A stretch of DNA of 64,000 nt, taken from Gaeumannomyces sp. JS-464 (taxonomy: Eukaryota; Ascomycota; Sordariomycetes; Magnaporthales; Magnaporthaceae). Location of the stretch: assembly GCA_002197995.1 (NCBI GenBank), contig NGZR01000001.1, positions 2,852,001 to 2,916,000 of the forward strand. The letters are read 5' to 3'. Under the pieces are notes generated by a model. That model was not told the DNA's origin. It saw only the letters and a program-made list of their open reading frames with translations, and made no database searches. The first letter of the stretch is position 1, and each line of letters begins with the position of its first letter. This document shows, one piece after another, positions 11,584 through 23,546 of this stretch. A program made the translations under genes and the position numbers.

Positions 11584-13190
11584 ATTAAAATGCTTTTTAA
11601 AAATTATGTAAATTTTTCGAAAGGTAAAGCCAATACCGATATATCGGGTGTACCACTGCTTGGCTTTGCCTTAAAATGCCAAAGGAAAAATCGCATGAAA
11701 CTGTGGAAATGGTATTTCGAAAGTTTCGCATATGGTTGCGAAAAACAAGATTTTATCGTCCAAAATATCGTATGGATTACCGGAATAGCTGTACTTTTTA
11801 TCCTAAGCGTTTTGGAATGCTTTTATTAAGCTTTTGTCGATAGTGGCGTTAAACACCTCCTTAGGGGGGAGTTGCTTATACCGGGACTTTGCACGTGCCG
11901 GGGTCCCGTATCGAGGGCGTAACGTTGTTACGGTTTGTGCTTTTTCAATCAGTGGAATGGATTTTCCGCGATCCTTTTGTTGTATATAGCGGTCGAAATA
12001 GGATCCGGGTATTGCAATGGGTTTAAAAATCGGCAAAGTTGGAAATTAATTAATCGAAGGCGCTTTGGAATTTGGAAATTAATTGGCCGGGGGTGCTTAA
12101 GGAACTGCCGATTGGCTAAATGGTAAAAGCCGTCGATTTGGTAAAAGGATAGCTGGGGGATCGATGCGCTTTTTAGTACGAGTGTTTTTGAAAAGGGGGG
12201 AATTGGGCATTGTATCCGTAAATAAAATTAAGAAGTATTTTCGGGAAAATGGCAAATTTTTGGTTTGCCGATTTGGTAATCCCTAGATTTTATCTCGGCT
12301 ATTTTCCTATTTGGCTGTGGTTTTATTTGGAAGAAAAACGCGGTGTGTTTTTTAGGCATCCGGGGCGTCGATTAAGTAACTGTTTGGTTTGGAACTCGTG
12401 CGATTTTGGGATAAAAGGGGCTGTAATCCGGTTAATAGGGTTATTCCAAAAATTAATTCCCATCGCATAACCTGTATAAGTTTTTCGTTAAGCTTCCCTT
12501 TTAGCGGGCCGGGGACTGGGATTTTATAATTTTCCAAATGCTTGCGGAAAACTCGAGCGATCCGCTAATCGAGGTTTTCGAAGTGCGTTGCTTCCCACCC
12601 TTCGTAATCCTTAAGTACGTCGTTTAAAAGGTTGTTATTATGCGTGTTTCCGTATAAAAGCAGTGTTTTAAGCATTTATGCGTTTCGGCGAGCAATGAAA
12701 ACTTCGTTAGGTAATTTTCCGAAACTGTAAAAAGGGCTTGTTAAAAGGGGGATGTTAATATTTTGTGCCAAAAATTTGGGGAGTTCGTATGCTAAAAGCG
12801 TGCTTTTTGTAATTATACGTTGCTTATCGCTAAGCTCCTCCGCTTGTTATTCCGAGGTATCGGACATGTTATCGGTAAGGGTTAACGAGCAATATCGTTT
12901 GGGTAATCGATTTAGGAGTTTAATCGCTTGCTTTAAAAAGGTGCTTAAAAGGATTACGTAACGCCTTTTTTACAGTTGTTTAAATTTTATAAATAAAGGT
13001 TTAATCGCCTGCTTTAGGAAAGTGCCTTTGTTATTCGATTAACTCGTGTGTAACGCGCTACCGAGCAGTGAAATACAATTCCTTTGCTTTTAGGCTTTTC
13101 CGTTTAACCTAATCGCTTTAAAAAAAGGTATCGAACAGTTAAACCTTTTACTTTGCTTATTTGTATTGCTTTTCGAGCAACACTAATTAG

Positions 13191-13424
13191 TGTTAGTAGG
13201 AGTGGTACTTTTATAAGCACGGAAATCTCCTAAAGGGAAAAAATAAAGATTTATAGATTTGGAACTGGTGTTTGTAATAATGCATGTTATCGGAAGGAAT
13301 TTAAATACAGGAAGGGGATCGCAAAATCCCCTTTTATAGGCTCGTGGGAGCGCACGGCCAGTAGGCTTGCGGCTTTACAAAGCGGCCCTTCCTGGATGCA
13401 CGCGCTAAATCACGTGGATTAACA
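13191..13424 (-). repeat. 5' LTR of the copia element
   Basis: It starts TGTTAGTAGG on the plus strand and ends GATTAACA at 13424, followed by the CTTAC target duplication. It aligns along its length with 4914-5145, with mainly transition differences. Confidence 0.9.
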
Positions 13425-14427
13425 CTTACGCTATTACCAAATTAAATGGCAAAGTAAAAAAATGGTTTTAACTAACCTAAAGTAATTACTTTAAAAGGTA
13501 TAAAAATAACCAAAAAGCTATTAAAATTATTTTCGCCAACTTTAAAACTTTCGGAAAAAAGGTTGGAAAAATGTTTAAAATAATCGACGAAATTTAAATC
13601 GCCGAAAAAAGCTGCTAATTTTTAAATAGCGAAAAGCTATAACTAAGTACGCGGCGAACTTTTAACGAATTAGCATTAAGTTTAATTAAAACGACGCTAC
13701 GTTAATGCTGCACTTTTACAACGGGTTGCGCGAAAACGTAAAAGATAAATTCGCAAAGCAGGATCGCTTAAAGTTTTTTACGGATTACGTTAAAAACGCG
13801 GTTCGCATTAGCGATAAATTATACGAACGATAATAAAAAAAAAATATGGTTTTAAAAGTGCGACGTAAATTAATAAAGCTAACTAAAAAAAAGTTAAATA
13901 ATAACCTATTACAATTTACAAAACGCATTTAAACTTTATAAACTTTAATGCGAAAATCGCTTATTAGTAATAAAAGTAATAAAAAAAGTAAAAACAAAAC
14001 CCAAAAAACGGGAAATGTTTTAAATGCGATTAAATTAATTATATAAAAGTTAATTGCTTTTAGCGAAATAATAACCGCTAGGTAGCGAACTTTTAACGAA
14101 CGTAAAAAAGCTCGATATAAAAGGGATTATGCTTTAAAATAGCGTTTAATTAAACGTATTGCTATAATAAGCTATGTGCTATATATTAATTCGATAAAAA
14201 GGTTACCGAATAGTATTTTTAAAAAGCTTAAAGCGTTTATATACTTAAAGCCACTAAGGTCAAGTACGATAACGAAGGAAAGTAATAAAACGTTTTCGGG
14301 CTTAAAAACTCGAAGGGAAAAAGCGACGCCGTCCTTTGTTAAGCTTAAAAAGGAGCGACTTTAGCAAACGTTTTAAAGGAAAAAGGAGCTTAAAAAAAGC
14401 TTTTAAGCTAAATAACGTAATCCATTA
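13425..14427 (+). pseudogene. Gypsy gag, second part (chromovirus)
   Basis: The gag frame is taken up again directly after the copia insertion (AITKLNGKVKKWF). It matches, in reverse complement, the sequences near 1000-1250 and 30100-30400. It ends where the pogo-type element begins at a TA dinucleotide. Only short open pieces persist. Confidence 0.65.
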
Positions 14428-16262
14428 GTAAATCGCGCATATCACCGAATCGCGCACCCACACCCGACCTTCGGTTAATTAACGCGCATGCCAACTTAAC
14501 AACGCTAAAAATCCATTTAAACTACTCGGAACTATATATATCGGACATTTTTACTTTTTCTTAACAAGTGCGCGCATTATATCCGGTTTTGCCGCAAGTG
14601 CTATATCGCTAACGAATTATCGTCGCCTTTTTTTCTTAACCTTTATAATCGCGTATTTTTTGCTGTAACTGTTTATCCAGCTTTTGCTAGTTTAAAACAT
14701 TTCGTACCTCGTTTATAATAAGTAACCCTTTTAGCTTAACACGTGTTTTTTTTGGCCTTTCGGCGTTTGTTTAGTGCCTCGTTCGCCTTTCGTAGCTTAA
14801 AGCACTTTTTTTCTAAAAGGTTAACCCGATGCATAATTGCTTTAGCCCTTTTCGTTAGCTGGTTTATAGCCGTTAATATGGGCGTTAAAAAGCTGCTCCG
14901 GTAATTGGAAATCCGAGTTTTAATATGTTCGGATTGCGAAGTTACGTTTTTAGCTGTTTAAAGCGTTTTAAAAGTCCAAGGTTCGGCGTTGCTTAAAAGC
15001 TTTTTCGGGGGAGTTAAAGTTCGTAGCTTTACATTTAGCTTTTCCAAAATTAAATCCGAATTAAAAAAAGTAAAGCTAGCCTTTTAAAAACCTTTTTAAA
15101 TGTTTTTCTCGGTTATGGAATTGAAAAATACCGTTTTAAACGCCGAAAGGAATTCGATTTTAATTACGTGGTTAACGTGCAACTTTATTAGGTTTTCGAT
15201 TTGTTAACCGTACGCCTTTTTTAGCGGGTTAAAACACCCAACGTTAAGCGGTTAAAAGAAGTAAAACGAATGCGGAGGTATGCAAAGCGTAACGATGTTA
15301 TTTTTTGGCAATAAAGCTCGAAATCCGTCGAATAGTGGCTTTTGTAGCAGTTTAGCATTAACAAACGATAGGACCCCGTGGAACGAGCTGCAATGTGTTT
15401 ATCGAAATGCTAAATTTATTTTAAATCGAGTTCGTTCGTAGTTTACCCGTTAACGCTTATTGCGATAACTTAATTGCGTAAAAGGTCGGTTTTCGAGTAC
15501 TAATTAGCTAAATAGTACTGCTTTTTAACGATAATAAAAGGAAGGACCGCTTAACCGCAATAATTAACCCTTTAAATAATTGTAGCCCATTTCCGGTTGC
15601 TAAGCTGAACCAATTTTGCTTTATTACGGCTTTTTAACGTTTGTAATAATTATAACGGCGGCGATTATGCCTATAAAAAAGCCGGTTTCGTCGAAATTGT
15701 AAATATTATTATCCAAAATGCTATATTGGCTATAATGTTTCGTATAAAGTTAAACTACGCAAATACGAGCTTGGGATTTTCGCATTTGGCTTTTTGGTAA
15801 TCGTACTTTCGAATTTAACGCGTGCCGAGCTTTGCGCGGCGTTTAACGAATTTTTCGACTTAGCATTTGCCGACAATGCCCGCGTCGCGTTCGGCGAGCA
15901 ATCGGTTAGCCATATTTTTAACATTAAAAAGCCGGGGAGGAAATGCGCGAAAATCCAGCTTAAGTATGTATTTAATAAGCGCCTCCTTTTCGGATTTCGT
16001 TAATTTCCGTAATTTAAGCATATTATCGCGTTAAGCAGGTCGGCCGGCGCGTCGGTCGCGTATGGTGGATTTAAAAATATCGTAAATTTTAGCTGCCGAA
16101 CGCAAATTTAATCCACGAGTAAATTGGATTGCTTGCATAGTAAAAACAATTTTAGCTTTTTTCGATGTCGATGTTATTTGTGGTTGTTAAAAAATTAAAG
16201 TTAAAAGTGGAAAACGCGTGTCGCGATGGAAAATGCGCGATTTGGTAATATGCGCGACTCGC
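14428..16262 (-). mobile_element. Pogo/Fot-type DNA transposon, RIP-degraded
   Basis: Terminal inverted repeats of about 29 bp (14428-14456 and 16234-16262) share the core TCGCGCATAT and the inner block AATCGCGCA. The element is flanked by TA on both sides, the target of Tc1/mariner/pogo elements. Its 1835-bp length is typical of Fot-type elements. It inserted into the chromovirus between gag and pol. Confidence 0.8.
14460..16140 (-). pseudogene. Pogo/Fot transposase remnant
   Basis: Minus-strand translation in linked frames gives an N-terminal helix-turn-helix stretch (AIQFTRGLNLRSAAKIYDI), then KYDYQKAKCENP. The DDE-domain signature NNIYNFDETGFFIG near 15680-15710 follows, and a C-terminal zinc-knuckle-like CGKTGYNARTC near 14600 closes the series. 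This order is that of fungal pogo/Fot transposases. Many stops fit RIP, so no active protein is possible. The transposase belongs to the DDE_1 superfamily, and the first catalytic Asp is still present in NFDETGF. Confidence 0.8.
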
Positions 16263-16943
16263 TAATAAACCACGTTAAACTTTTTCGAAAAATCGGAAAA
16301 TTTCGGTACTAACGCTAAAACGAATTAAAATGGGCAAAATTTCAAAACGGTTAAGTTTTAAATATAAGCAAAAGGTTTAAACGGTATAACTTTTGTACTT
16401 ATAGTTCGTAAAAGCCAAATAAGCTGGAAAAGTTAACGCGCTTTTACACTTTTTAAAATGTTAAAATGTTTTTAAAACGTTAAGGTTTTAAAACACTTAA
16501 ATAGCCCGTTATGTTATATTACCCCGGCGAACGGAAATAATAGTTTACTTTTATCGTAATTTAGTAATTAGTAAAAAGTTAAATACGTTAATTACCGGTT
16601 TAACAACGTAAGCGAGTTAAAAAGGGTTACGTTAAAATTTAAAAACCATTTTAGCGTTAATATAAAACACCCGGGACATTTATACCTTTTTTAAGCAAAA
16701 TGCATTTATGGAAAATGCAAATTCCATTTACAATTTAAACTTAAATACGATTTTTTTTACGAAAGTTAAAAAGTAAGCTAAAAGTTAAGCCCCGTTTAGC
16801 ATTTTAATTGCTACGGTAGGAATTAGCCCGAATTGGCAGGTTTACCGCAATTTTTAAGCTTAGCGAATAGTATTTAATGCTATGTATTATTAAAATATTT
16901 AATTAAAAAAAGTGCGAAATTATAAAGTGTAAAAAGCATATAT
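16263..16943 (+). pseudogene. Chromovirus gag/protease junction fragment
   Basis: This stop-rich segment of the plus-strand chromovirus lies between the pogo element and the second gypsy element. Its right end plus the sequence from 23547 onward reads through to match, in reverse complement, the related copy near 28760-28830. That match defines the empty site of the 16944-23541 insertion. No domain can be named with confidence. Confidence 0.55.
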
Positions 16944-17154
16944 TATAACGGGAACGATGGGAACCGAGGCAGGGCTACAATATACCCTTTATTATTGTTA
17001 CGATTTAAAGCTAAAAAAGTAAAAACAATTGCGCGTTGCGATACGCGTGCGCACAAAGATTAGTATAGCATCCGATGGTTTTTAATTAGGTAATTTTAAA
17101 GCCATCTTTGCAACCATAGCCCAAGCGCCCGTAAAAGCCGGCCGTGTTATAACA
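16944..17154 (-). repeat. 3' LTR of the second chromovirus
   Basis: It starts TATAACGGGAACGATGGGAA (RIPped TGTAACGGG) and ends GCCGTGTTATAACA. It pairs with 23331-23541. Confidence 0.9.
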
Positions 17155-17169
17155 TTACCCCCCTTTTTA

Positions 17170-19124
17170 GAAAGGCCGAAAAGAAACGGTTATGCGGTTT
17201 TTTTCCAACGATTTCCTTTTTTAACGCTTCGGCATCCTTCGTCGCAACCTTTGCTTAATCCCGCCGTCGGCTAGTTTGTTATTATCGGCGTGATTTTTTG
17301 CGAAGGCGTTTTTTTCGGCGGTTTCCAGCCAAATTTGCAATCGTTTTAGCGGGCTTAGCTTGTCCGGATATTCTTTGTAATATGTTTTAAACGAAGTGGC
17401 CGCGTTTTTAAAAGCAGCGGCGTCGTAAAAGTTGGGGTTGGGGTCCTAGCCTCGCCATTGCATTTGGTATTGGAAACGTTCGTAGTACAGCCTTAATAAT
17501 AGGATGGTTTTTAGCTTTTATTCCTCCTCGCCGTTAACGGTTTCCAATTCGGGTCGTTCCAGCTTTTATCCCGGCAAAGGGTTATTTGGGAATCGCTTTA
17601 ACCTATCCGTATGGAAAACCTTTATTTTTTTCCATTTTTAAAGGATTTCCAATTTATATAAGTAATTTTTAAAAGCTACGATCCGGTATGGCTTTTTGGT
17701 TAGCGGGAAATCGAGCTTATTATTAGGCTTGTCCGTCGTTTAGTTTTTTTTAATAATTAGGATTTCGTCGCTTACTTCGAAGTCCGGAATTCGACGATAT
17801 TTGTTGGTTTAAATGGTTGTTTTTTCCTAAGCCCGGAGTAACAATTTCCGGGCTTTTTTGCTAAATTCCAACAATTTTTTCGCCGCTTTTTGCGCATTTT
17901 TTCGTAATATTTTCTCTTGTGCCGTTAACCTTTTAAGCGTCGTTCGACGGGCTTAATCCCAATGCGGAAAGTACGGGAAGCCTATCGACATTTCGAAAAG
18001 TGATATACCTTTTAGCGATTCGTGCGGAAATATTGTTTAAACCAGGTTAAAAGCGGGTAAAAAGGTTAACCAGTTGTTTTAAAAATGGTTTACGAATAAG
18101 CGTAAACGTTAATTTAAATATTGGTTTATAATTTCGGCTTATTTTGCCGATTAGAAATGGCCGGACGAGGACAGCTTCCAATTTACGCCTAAAATCTTCG
18201 ATAATTCGTTAGTGAAATCGGAAACGAATTGGGGGCTACGATCGGATCCGACGGTTAAAGGTAACCCGTATACCCGGTATGGTTTTTTATAGTATAGCTT
18301 TGCCGTTATTAACCTTGTAACCTTCGTATTGCAAAAAATCGTTTATAAACGTTTAGTTAAGCAGTCCATTATTACCAGCGCGTTATCGTACCTTTTTTTA
18401 TTTTTAGGTATGCTTTTAAAATCGACGACCATATGCTGCTAAGCGCGCATAAAAGGAGGAAAAGGGTGTAACAACCCGGGCGTTTTATTTTTAAGTACTT
18501 TCGCGGATTTGCAATTGCAGTTGGCCACGAATTAATTAATATTTGCATTTAATCCGGGCTACTAGTATTTTTTATTAACGAGCTTTTTCGTTTTATTACG
18601 TCCTAAATATACGGTCGTAATTCGGCCGTATGCTTTCGCAATAAGCTTTGCTAGCTATATTGCGTTTTCCAAAATAGGGACGACCAGCTTATCTTTATAA
18701 AAAACATATTAATGGTTTGGCTTTTCCAAATTGCTAAACAAAATTCACCTTTTCCGTTTTTTTTTAGCTTTAATTGGTACTTTTTTAAAAAAGGCGTTTT
18801 AAAGTTTGCTTTTAGCAATCGGTCCGACAAAATTATTTCGGACAGCTTTTCCGGTTCCGACTTTTCCGAAATGGGCGTTTTTAATACAAATAGCAGGTTT
18901 TCCGAGCCTTTTTGTAATGCCGAGGCAAATATCGCTCGGTACCGCTTAATTTCTTTTTTTTCCTTTTAAAATTTTGTTTTTTCCGTCTTTTTTATTAGCG
19001 CGTCCGCCGCGGCATTTTCGGATCCAAAGCGATAAGTAATTTCGAAGCGGTACTGGGAAAATAAGTCCGATTAAGCGGCTTGCTTAGCGTTTAAGTGTTT
19101 TTTCGTCCTGAAGTACTTTAACGC
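17170..19124 (-). pseudogene. Gypsy integrase and chromodomain remnant
   Basis: The minus-strand reading at about 17400-17560 gives a chromodomain-like block, LLLRLYYERFQYQMQWRG, followed by a stop where the family has Trp, then DPNPNFYDAAAFKNAA. This is the usual LYRGKLQYQVKWKG.DPDP.WYPA.NFKNA pattern of fungal chromoviruses. A Lys-rich tail follows. Upstream, the integrase core lies at about 17900-18900 but is heavily broken. Confidence 0.7.
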
Positions 19125-19349
19125 TTAGTGGTCCGTAATAACGAGGAACTTTTTGGCTTGCAATTTTACAAGTTCCGCTTTCCAGTGTTTAAACGCTCGC
19201 ATTATTGCTAGCAGCTTTTTGTTATAAATGGGATAGTTAAGCTCGGCTTTATGCATCGTTTCGGAAAAAAACGCAATCGAATGCCACCCGTTTTCGTGCT
19301 TTTGGGATAGCACGTTTGCCAAAACCCCGTTAAAAGCATTCGTTTCCAC
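19125..19349 (-). pseudogene. Gypsy RNase H fragment
   Basis: This 74-codon open stretch includes GWHSIAFFSETMHKAELNYP and YNKKLLAIMRAFKHWKAEL, the Ty3/gypsy RNase H pattern (HP.A..S..L..AE.NY...+KELLA...A...WR..L). It ends at the conserved TDH. Confidence 0.85.
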
Positions 19350-19699
19350 CCGGGTTTGCCGGTTTTATTCGTAATGCTTAAGCACCGGGGCGTACAGCAA
19401 TCGGCGTTTAAGCTTTTTAAAAAACTTTGCTTTTGGTTTCGTTTATTTAAACATTTCGCCTTTTTTCGTTAAACTGGTTAAAGGTTTGGCGATTTGGCTG
19501 TATTTTGGGACAAATTTGCGGTAAAAGTTGCAAAAGCCAAAAAAAAATTAAACCCTTTTTAAAAACTTTAAAGCCTTCCAGTTTTTTATTACTGCGATTT
19601 TTTTAAAATTAACTTTAATTCCGGATATTTCGATAATAAAACCTAGGAATTTCGTTTTTTCGACGTGGAACTCGCATTTTTTCAAGTCGGTTTAAAAAC

Positions 19700-20171
19700 C
19701 GGCCTTTTATAACCTTCGCAGCACTTTAAACACGTGCTTTCGGTGCTATTCCAAAATCGACAACCAAATGATAATATCGTTAATATAAACGGAGCAAAAG
19801 TCGTCCAAATATTCCATTAAAATGCTGTTAATAAACCTTTAAAACGTTGCCGGGCCATTCGTAAGCTTAAAAAGCATTACGTTATATTTAAAAGTCTCGT
19901 AGCGTGTGCGGAACGTCGTTAATTTTTTAGCTTCCGGTTTTATCCTAATTTTGTAAAAAGTTTGGCGGATATTTATTTTAATGCAAAACTTAGCGCCCGA
20001 TATCCTAGCCAAAGTTTCTTCGATTAAAAGTAACGGATATACGTTTTTTTTGGTTATCGCATTAAGCTTTTTATAATTTACGCACAGCCGTAAACTACCG
20101 TCCGCTTTCCTCGTAAACAAAATGGGTGCGGTAAAAAATGCGTTGCTAGCTTTAATAAATCCTTTATGCAA
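19700..20171 (-). pseudogene. Gypsy reverse transcriptase fragment
   Basis: 110 open codons carry APILFTRKADGSLRLCVNYK, then LNAITKKNVYPLLLIEETL and FRTRYETFKYNVMLF, the central reverse transcriptase blocks. Beyond the stop at 19839 the same frame set continues to the catalytic motif near 19770-19790. It reads VYINDI there, where YIDD is expected, so the first Asp of the pair is now Asn. A downstream Gln codon has become TAG. Both are RIP-type transitions. Confidence 0.9.
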
Positions 20172-21504
20172 ATTATCGGTAATGTATTACCGATACGCTT
20201 CCAACTTTTCGACGGACATTTTGTATAGCGGGGAGTAATTTAGCTCGCCGGCGTCGCGTTCTTTTTTTAGTTCGATTTAATGGTCGATTTTAAAGCGGAG
20301 CAGTAAAAATTAGTTAAATTCCGCTTTGCTAAATACGTTTAGCATTTCGTGGTATTTAAAAGGCATTAGCATTTTTGCTTATTGTTAAAGCTTTTTTTTA
20401 TCGTGCGGTATTAGCTTTCGATTTTCCTAATTATCCCTTTTGCTTTCGATAAGCCGGCTAATTTCGAATAGGCTGGTTATTGCTAAAAAAGCTTTATGCC
20501 GCATTGCGATTTGCATTAAGCTTATTACACCGATAAAAGCGGTATTAACCGCGCGGTTTTTATACTAACCTACGGCGTTTCTTTTTAAAATGTACTTTCC
20601 GTACGCGTTTTTTTAAACTTAAACTTTCGGCTGGTTTTGCGCTTTGCTAAAGCTCGGCTTTCCCGCGGCGGAAATAAGGTCCTTAATCGGGGACAAAGCT
20701 TATGTTAAAGCTTAAAACCCTCCGTCTCGTTCCGGCCGTAATCGCGACTTCGGCCTCGGACCGGCGGTCGGTTAAGGCATTAACCTTATTAGTGGTATTT
20801 TTAGCGGGGGCTTTTTGCTGGTTAAGGGTTCCCGGGTAATCGCTTCCAGCTTATTAATATGTCGCCGCATTTCGAACAGCGCATTCCTACCGTTTTTTTT
20901 CCTTTTATTTTCCGCTTTTATTAAAGCCTTTTTCCGGCGAACCTTTTTATCGTAGGACTTTTATAAGCAGCGGGTTAGCGTAGGAAAGTTATTTATCGCG
21001 ATGTTTTGTAATTCGGGGGTTAAAAAGTTAACGTCGTCGTTAAACAAAAGTTTCCGTCGCCGATAATCGAGGAAAATATCGTAACTTTCCAAAAACTTTA
21101 ACCCGATTATTAAATTTTGCTTTATATTTAAAACTAACAAAAGAACATTGTGGAACGTTCGGCGTTAAATCCGGAAATGCGCGATTACCGCCACGTTTAC
21201 CGCTTATGCTTTTTTTCCGTTATAACTTTTAATTATTTGTGGGATAAAATTATTAAAGCGGGCAGTTTTAAATAGCTTTTTCGCTTTTTTTGCCGTGCGT
21301 AGGTTAACGAAAAGGTAACCATTTGCTTTCGTATTAATTAGGCTTTATGTAAAAAAGAAAGTTTATTAAATGATATAGTGCTAAGCAGCGTAAACGAGCT
21401 GCCGCCCAAATATTTATAAAAAAAGTTAAAAAGCAACTTTTTTTTTATAGTTTTCCGTTATGCCGATACGTTTTTTAAAAGGGAGTCCACTTTCCCTAAA
21501 ATCG

Positions 21505-21699
21505 TTAGTTTTTTAACTCGGCTTTATTACCGTTGCCTTTATTAAAGCACTTTTTATTTAACTTAAACGGGTAATATTTAGCTAGGATTTCGTTAATTCG
21601 GGCTTCGTTGGTGTTTTTATCGCGCGAAAGGCATTCGCGAGTGCGATATCCGGTTTTTTTGCAATTAAAATAACGTTTTTCTTTTAAAAAGCGGGCCAT
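21505..21699 (-). pseudogene. Gag zinc-knuckle fragment
   Basis: The frame contains FNCKKTGYRTREC, a CX2CX4HX4C retroviral zinc knuckle in which the first Cys and the His are now Tyr (C-to-T on the opposite strand). An acidic/basic C-terminal region follows. It is placed between gag (22755-23054) and pol, as in other gypsy elements. Confidence 0.8.
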
Positions 21700-22754
21700 T
21701 TTTTCGCGAGGTAAGCGAATAGCGGCATTTGCGGCAAAGGTTTGCGAAGGTTTATTAAAAGTTTTACGAAATTTAGGGGTTAATACCGGGCTGCTTTCCT
21801 ATATTGCTTTTTTTTTCTTTTAATTGCGGTTTTTTCCTTACGCATTCGTTTATACTAAAAGGAAAACTCCTATATTTAACGATAAAACTTTTCGAATATA
21901 ACGCTTTAATTGGTATATTTTCGAATGATTTAAATCCGAAGGCTAAGCGTAAAACGATCGTAAATTTCGCGCTTTTAATTTATTTAAAAAACTTTGCATT
22001 TTTTAGCGAAACGTATAAAGTCGTTTTTAAAATCGGGGAATTTGTTTCCGGCTTTTATAGCTAGCTTTTTAAAATCCGCGTAAGCTTTGGCCTTCGCGTT
22101 TTTATTATAATGCTTTTTTTAAAAATGGTTTATTAGTCCGTCGTAAATGCAAAAGCGATTAAAGTAAGTATTTCGGGTGTAAAATAGCAATACCGAGGCC
22201 GCTTGATTTGCCAAACGGCCGAATACGTAAGCGAACTTTTCGAAGTCGGTTTACTTTCCTCCATTAATTTAAATTTTGTTTTTAATTTATCGGTACTAAT
22301 ATTTAAAGGTTACTTTATCCGTAACGGGGTTTCCGTAAAACTTCGAAGGATTTTTCATTTTAGCCTTTTAGCGTTTTCCTTTTTAGTTTGTATTATTCGA
22401 GCCGGGGGTTTAATCGCGTCGCGTTATTAATTGCTCCGCGCAATTAGCCAACGTGGCATTTTTAATCGCTATGGTATTTTATAAAGCTACCATTTGGTTT
22501 ATAAGTTCGTTAATTTATTGCTAGTTTCCTAAATCCGTTAAAACCGGCAGCGGAATCGGGCAAACGTAGTTCCGAAATTTTTTGCCGAAGCATTTTGCTT
22601 ACAAATAAACCATTTAAATTATGCGATTAAAATTTTTAGCAAGCTCGTAAAACTTTAAAACCTGTATGTAAAAAGCCATTTAAGCAATCGAGCGGAGTTT
22701 TAGCTCCCGGTATATTGTTTTTAAGTGGTTTTCGACTATTGCCTGGAACTGTTT

Positions 22755-23054
22755 TTAAATTAGCAGGCTTTTAAAGTTAGGCCAAACAGCTTTGCCGTTT
22801 TCCGACATTAGCCGGAAAAAAAATGCTACGTTCTCGTTTTTATTTCCCGATTTGCCCGCTAAGGCGGCCAAATCGTCGACCTTAAAATGCAGGTCGTTTT
22901 TTAGGTTTTTACTGGTAAAGGTATATCTCGTTCCGTCCAGCTTATCGATAATTTCCTTTTCGTACTGCTCGTAGGTTAAAAAAACCTTTTCCTCGTCGTC
23001 GTTATCCCTATTGCCCGCCGTGATCGTAATTGCAGGTTGCGGAACTCCTTCCAC
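22755..23054 (-). pseudogene. Gypsy Gag N-terminal fragment
   Basis: A 99-codon open frame starts with Met near the 5' LTR (23331-23541) and contains FLTYEQYEKEIIDKLDGTRY and later AVWPNFKSLLI. It resembles fungal gypsy Gag only in position and acidic character, so the call rests on its place inside a well-defined element. It is followed by stops before the zinc-knuckle fragment. Confidence 0.6.
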
Positions 23055-23330
23055 ATTTTAATGGGTAATTTGCTAATAAATCGCTAGCAGCGACTTTCGC
23101 TGCTTATCGGATTAAGGGAAAGCTTTTTCCAAGTCGCTTAAAACGAAACGCATTTGCTTTTTCGCTTTTTAAGCGCGCTTTTCGCGCTCGGTAACGGATA
23201 TAGCTATAATGGTCGTTTTCGGGTAGTCGTAAAGTTAATCGCCTAGTTCGTTTAAGCTCGTTAATTTGTTTCGGTGGGATATTTTAAAAGCTTTCCTAAG
23301 CAGTAAAACCGTTGTTTAAGCTTTAAATAA

Positions 23331-23541
23331 TGTAACGGGAACGATGGGAACCGAAGCAGGGCTATAATATACCCTTTATTATTGTTACGATTTAAAGCTA
23401 AGGAAGTAAAAACAATTGCGCGTTGCGACACGCGTGCGCATAAAGATTAGTATGGCATTCGATGGTTTTTGGTTAGGTAACTTTAAGGCCATCCTTGCAA
23501 CCATGGCCCAAACGCCCGTAAAAGCCGGCCGTGCCATAACA
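23331..23541 (-). repeat. 5' LTR of the second chromovirus
   Basis: It starts TGTAACGGGAACGATGGGAA and ends GCCGTGCCATAACA. It is followed by the TATAT duplication and then by chromovirus sequence. Confidence 0.9.
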
Positions 23542-23546
23542 TATAT

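Larger units (their letters stand above)
9534..13190 (-). pseudogene. Copia gag and protease region
   Basis: This region lies between the 5' LTR (13191-13424) and the GAG-pre-integrase block. Only short open pieces remain, for example about 80 codons at 10137-10376 with a basic FVKRKFKNHKNRKRDNGSRN segment, likely the nucleic-acid-binding end of Gag, and 77 codons at 11803-12036. The 995-bp LTR element at 10589-11583 interrupts it. I could not place the protease active site. Confidence 0.55.
4914..13424 (-). mobile_element. Ty1/copia retrotransposon, complete but RIP-degraded
   Basis: It is bounded by 232-234-bp LTRs (4914-5145 and 13191-13424) and a perfect 5-bp duplication CTTAC at 4909-4913 and 13425-13429. 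On the minus strand the order is gag, GAG-pre-integrase, integrase, reverse transcriptase and RNase H, which is the copia order. No protein is intact. Its insertion site is the gag frame of the chromovirus. A small LTR element is nested inside its gag at 10589-11583. The total of 8511 bp (7.5 kb without the nested element) is long for a copia. Confidence 0.9.
16944..23541 (-). mobile_element. Second Ty3/gypsy chromovirus (minus strand)
   Basis: 211-bp LTRs lie at 16944-17154 and 23331-23541, with a perfect TATAT duplication at 16939-16943 and 23542-23546. A purine tract, AAAAAGGGGGGTAA on the minus strand, directly precedes the 3' LTR (16944-17154), as a polypurine tract should. Gag, zinc knuckle, reverse transcriptase, RNase H, integrase and a chromodomain follow in gypsy order. 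Its LTRs are unrelated to those of the host element. RIP is moderate, so longer open stretches survive. Confidence 0.9.

Noticed and set aside
15794..16003. Plus-strand frame of 69 codons inside the pogo element
   Set aside because: It lies antisense to the transposase N-terminal region and has no independent support.
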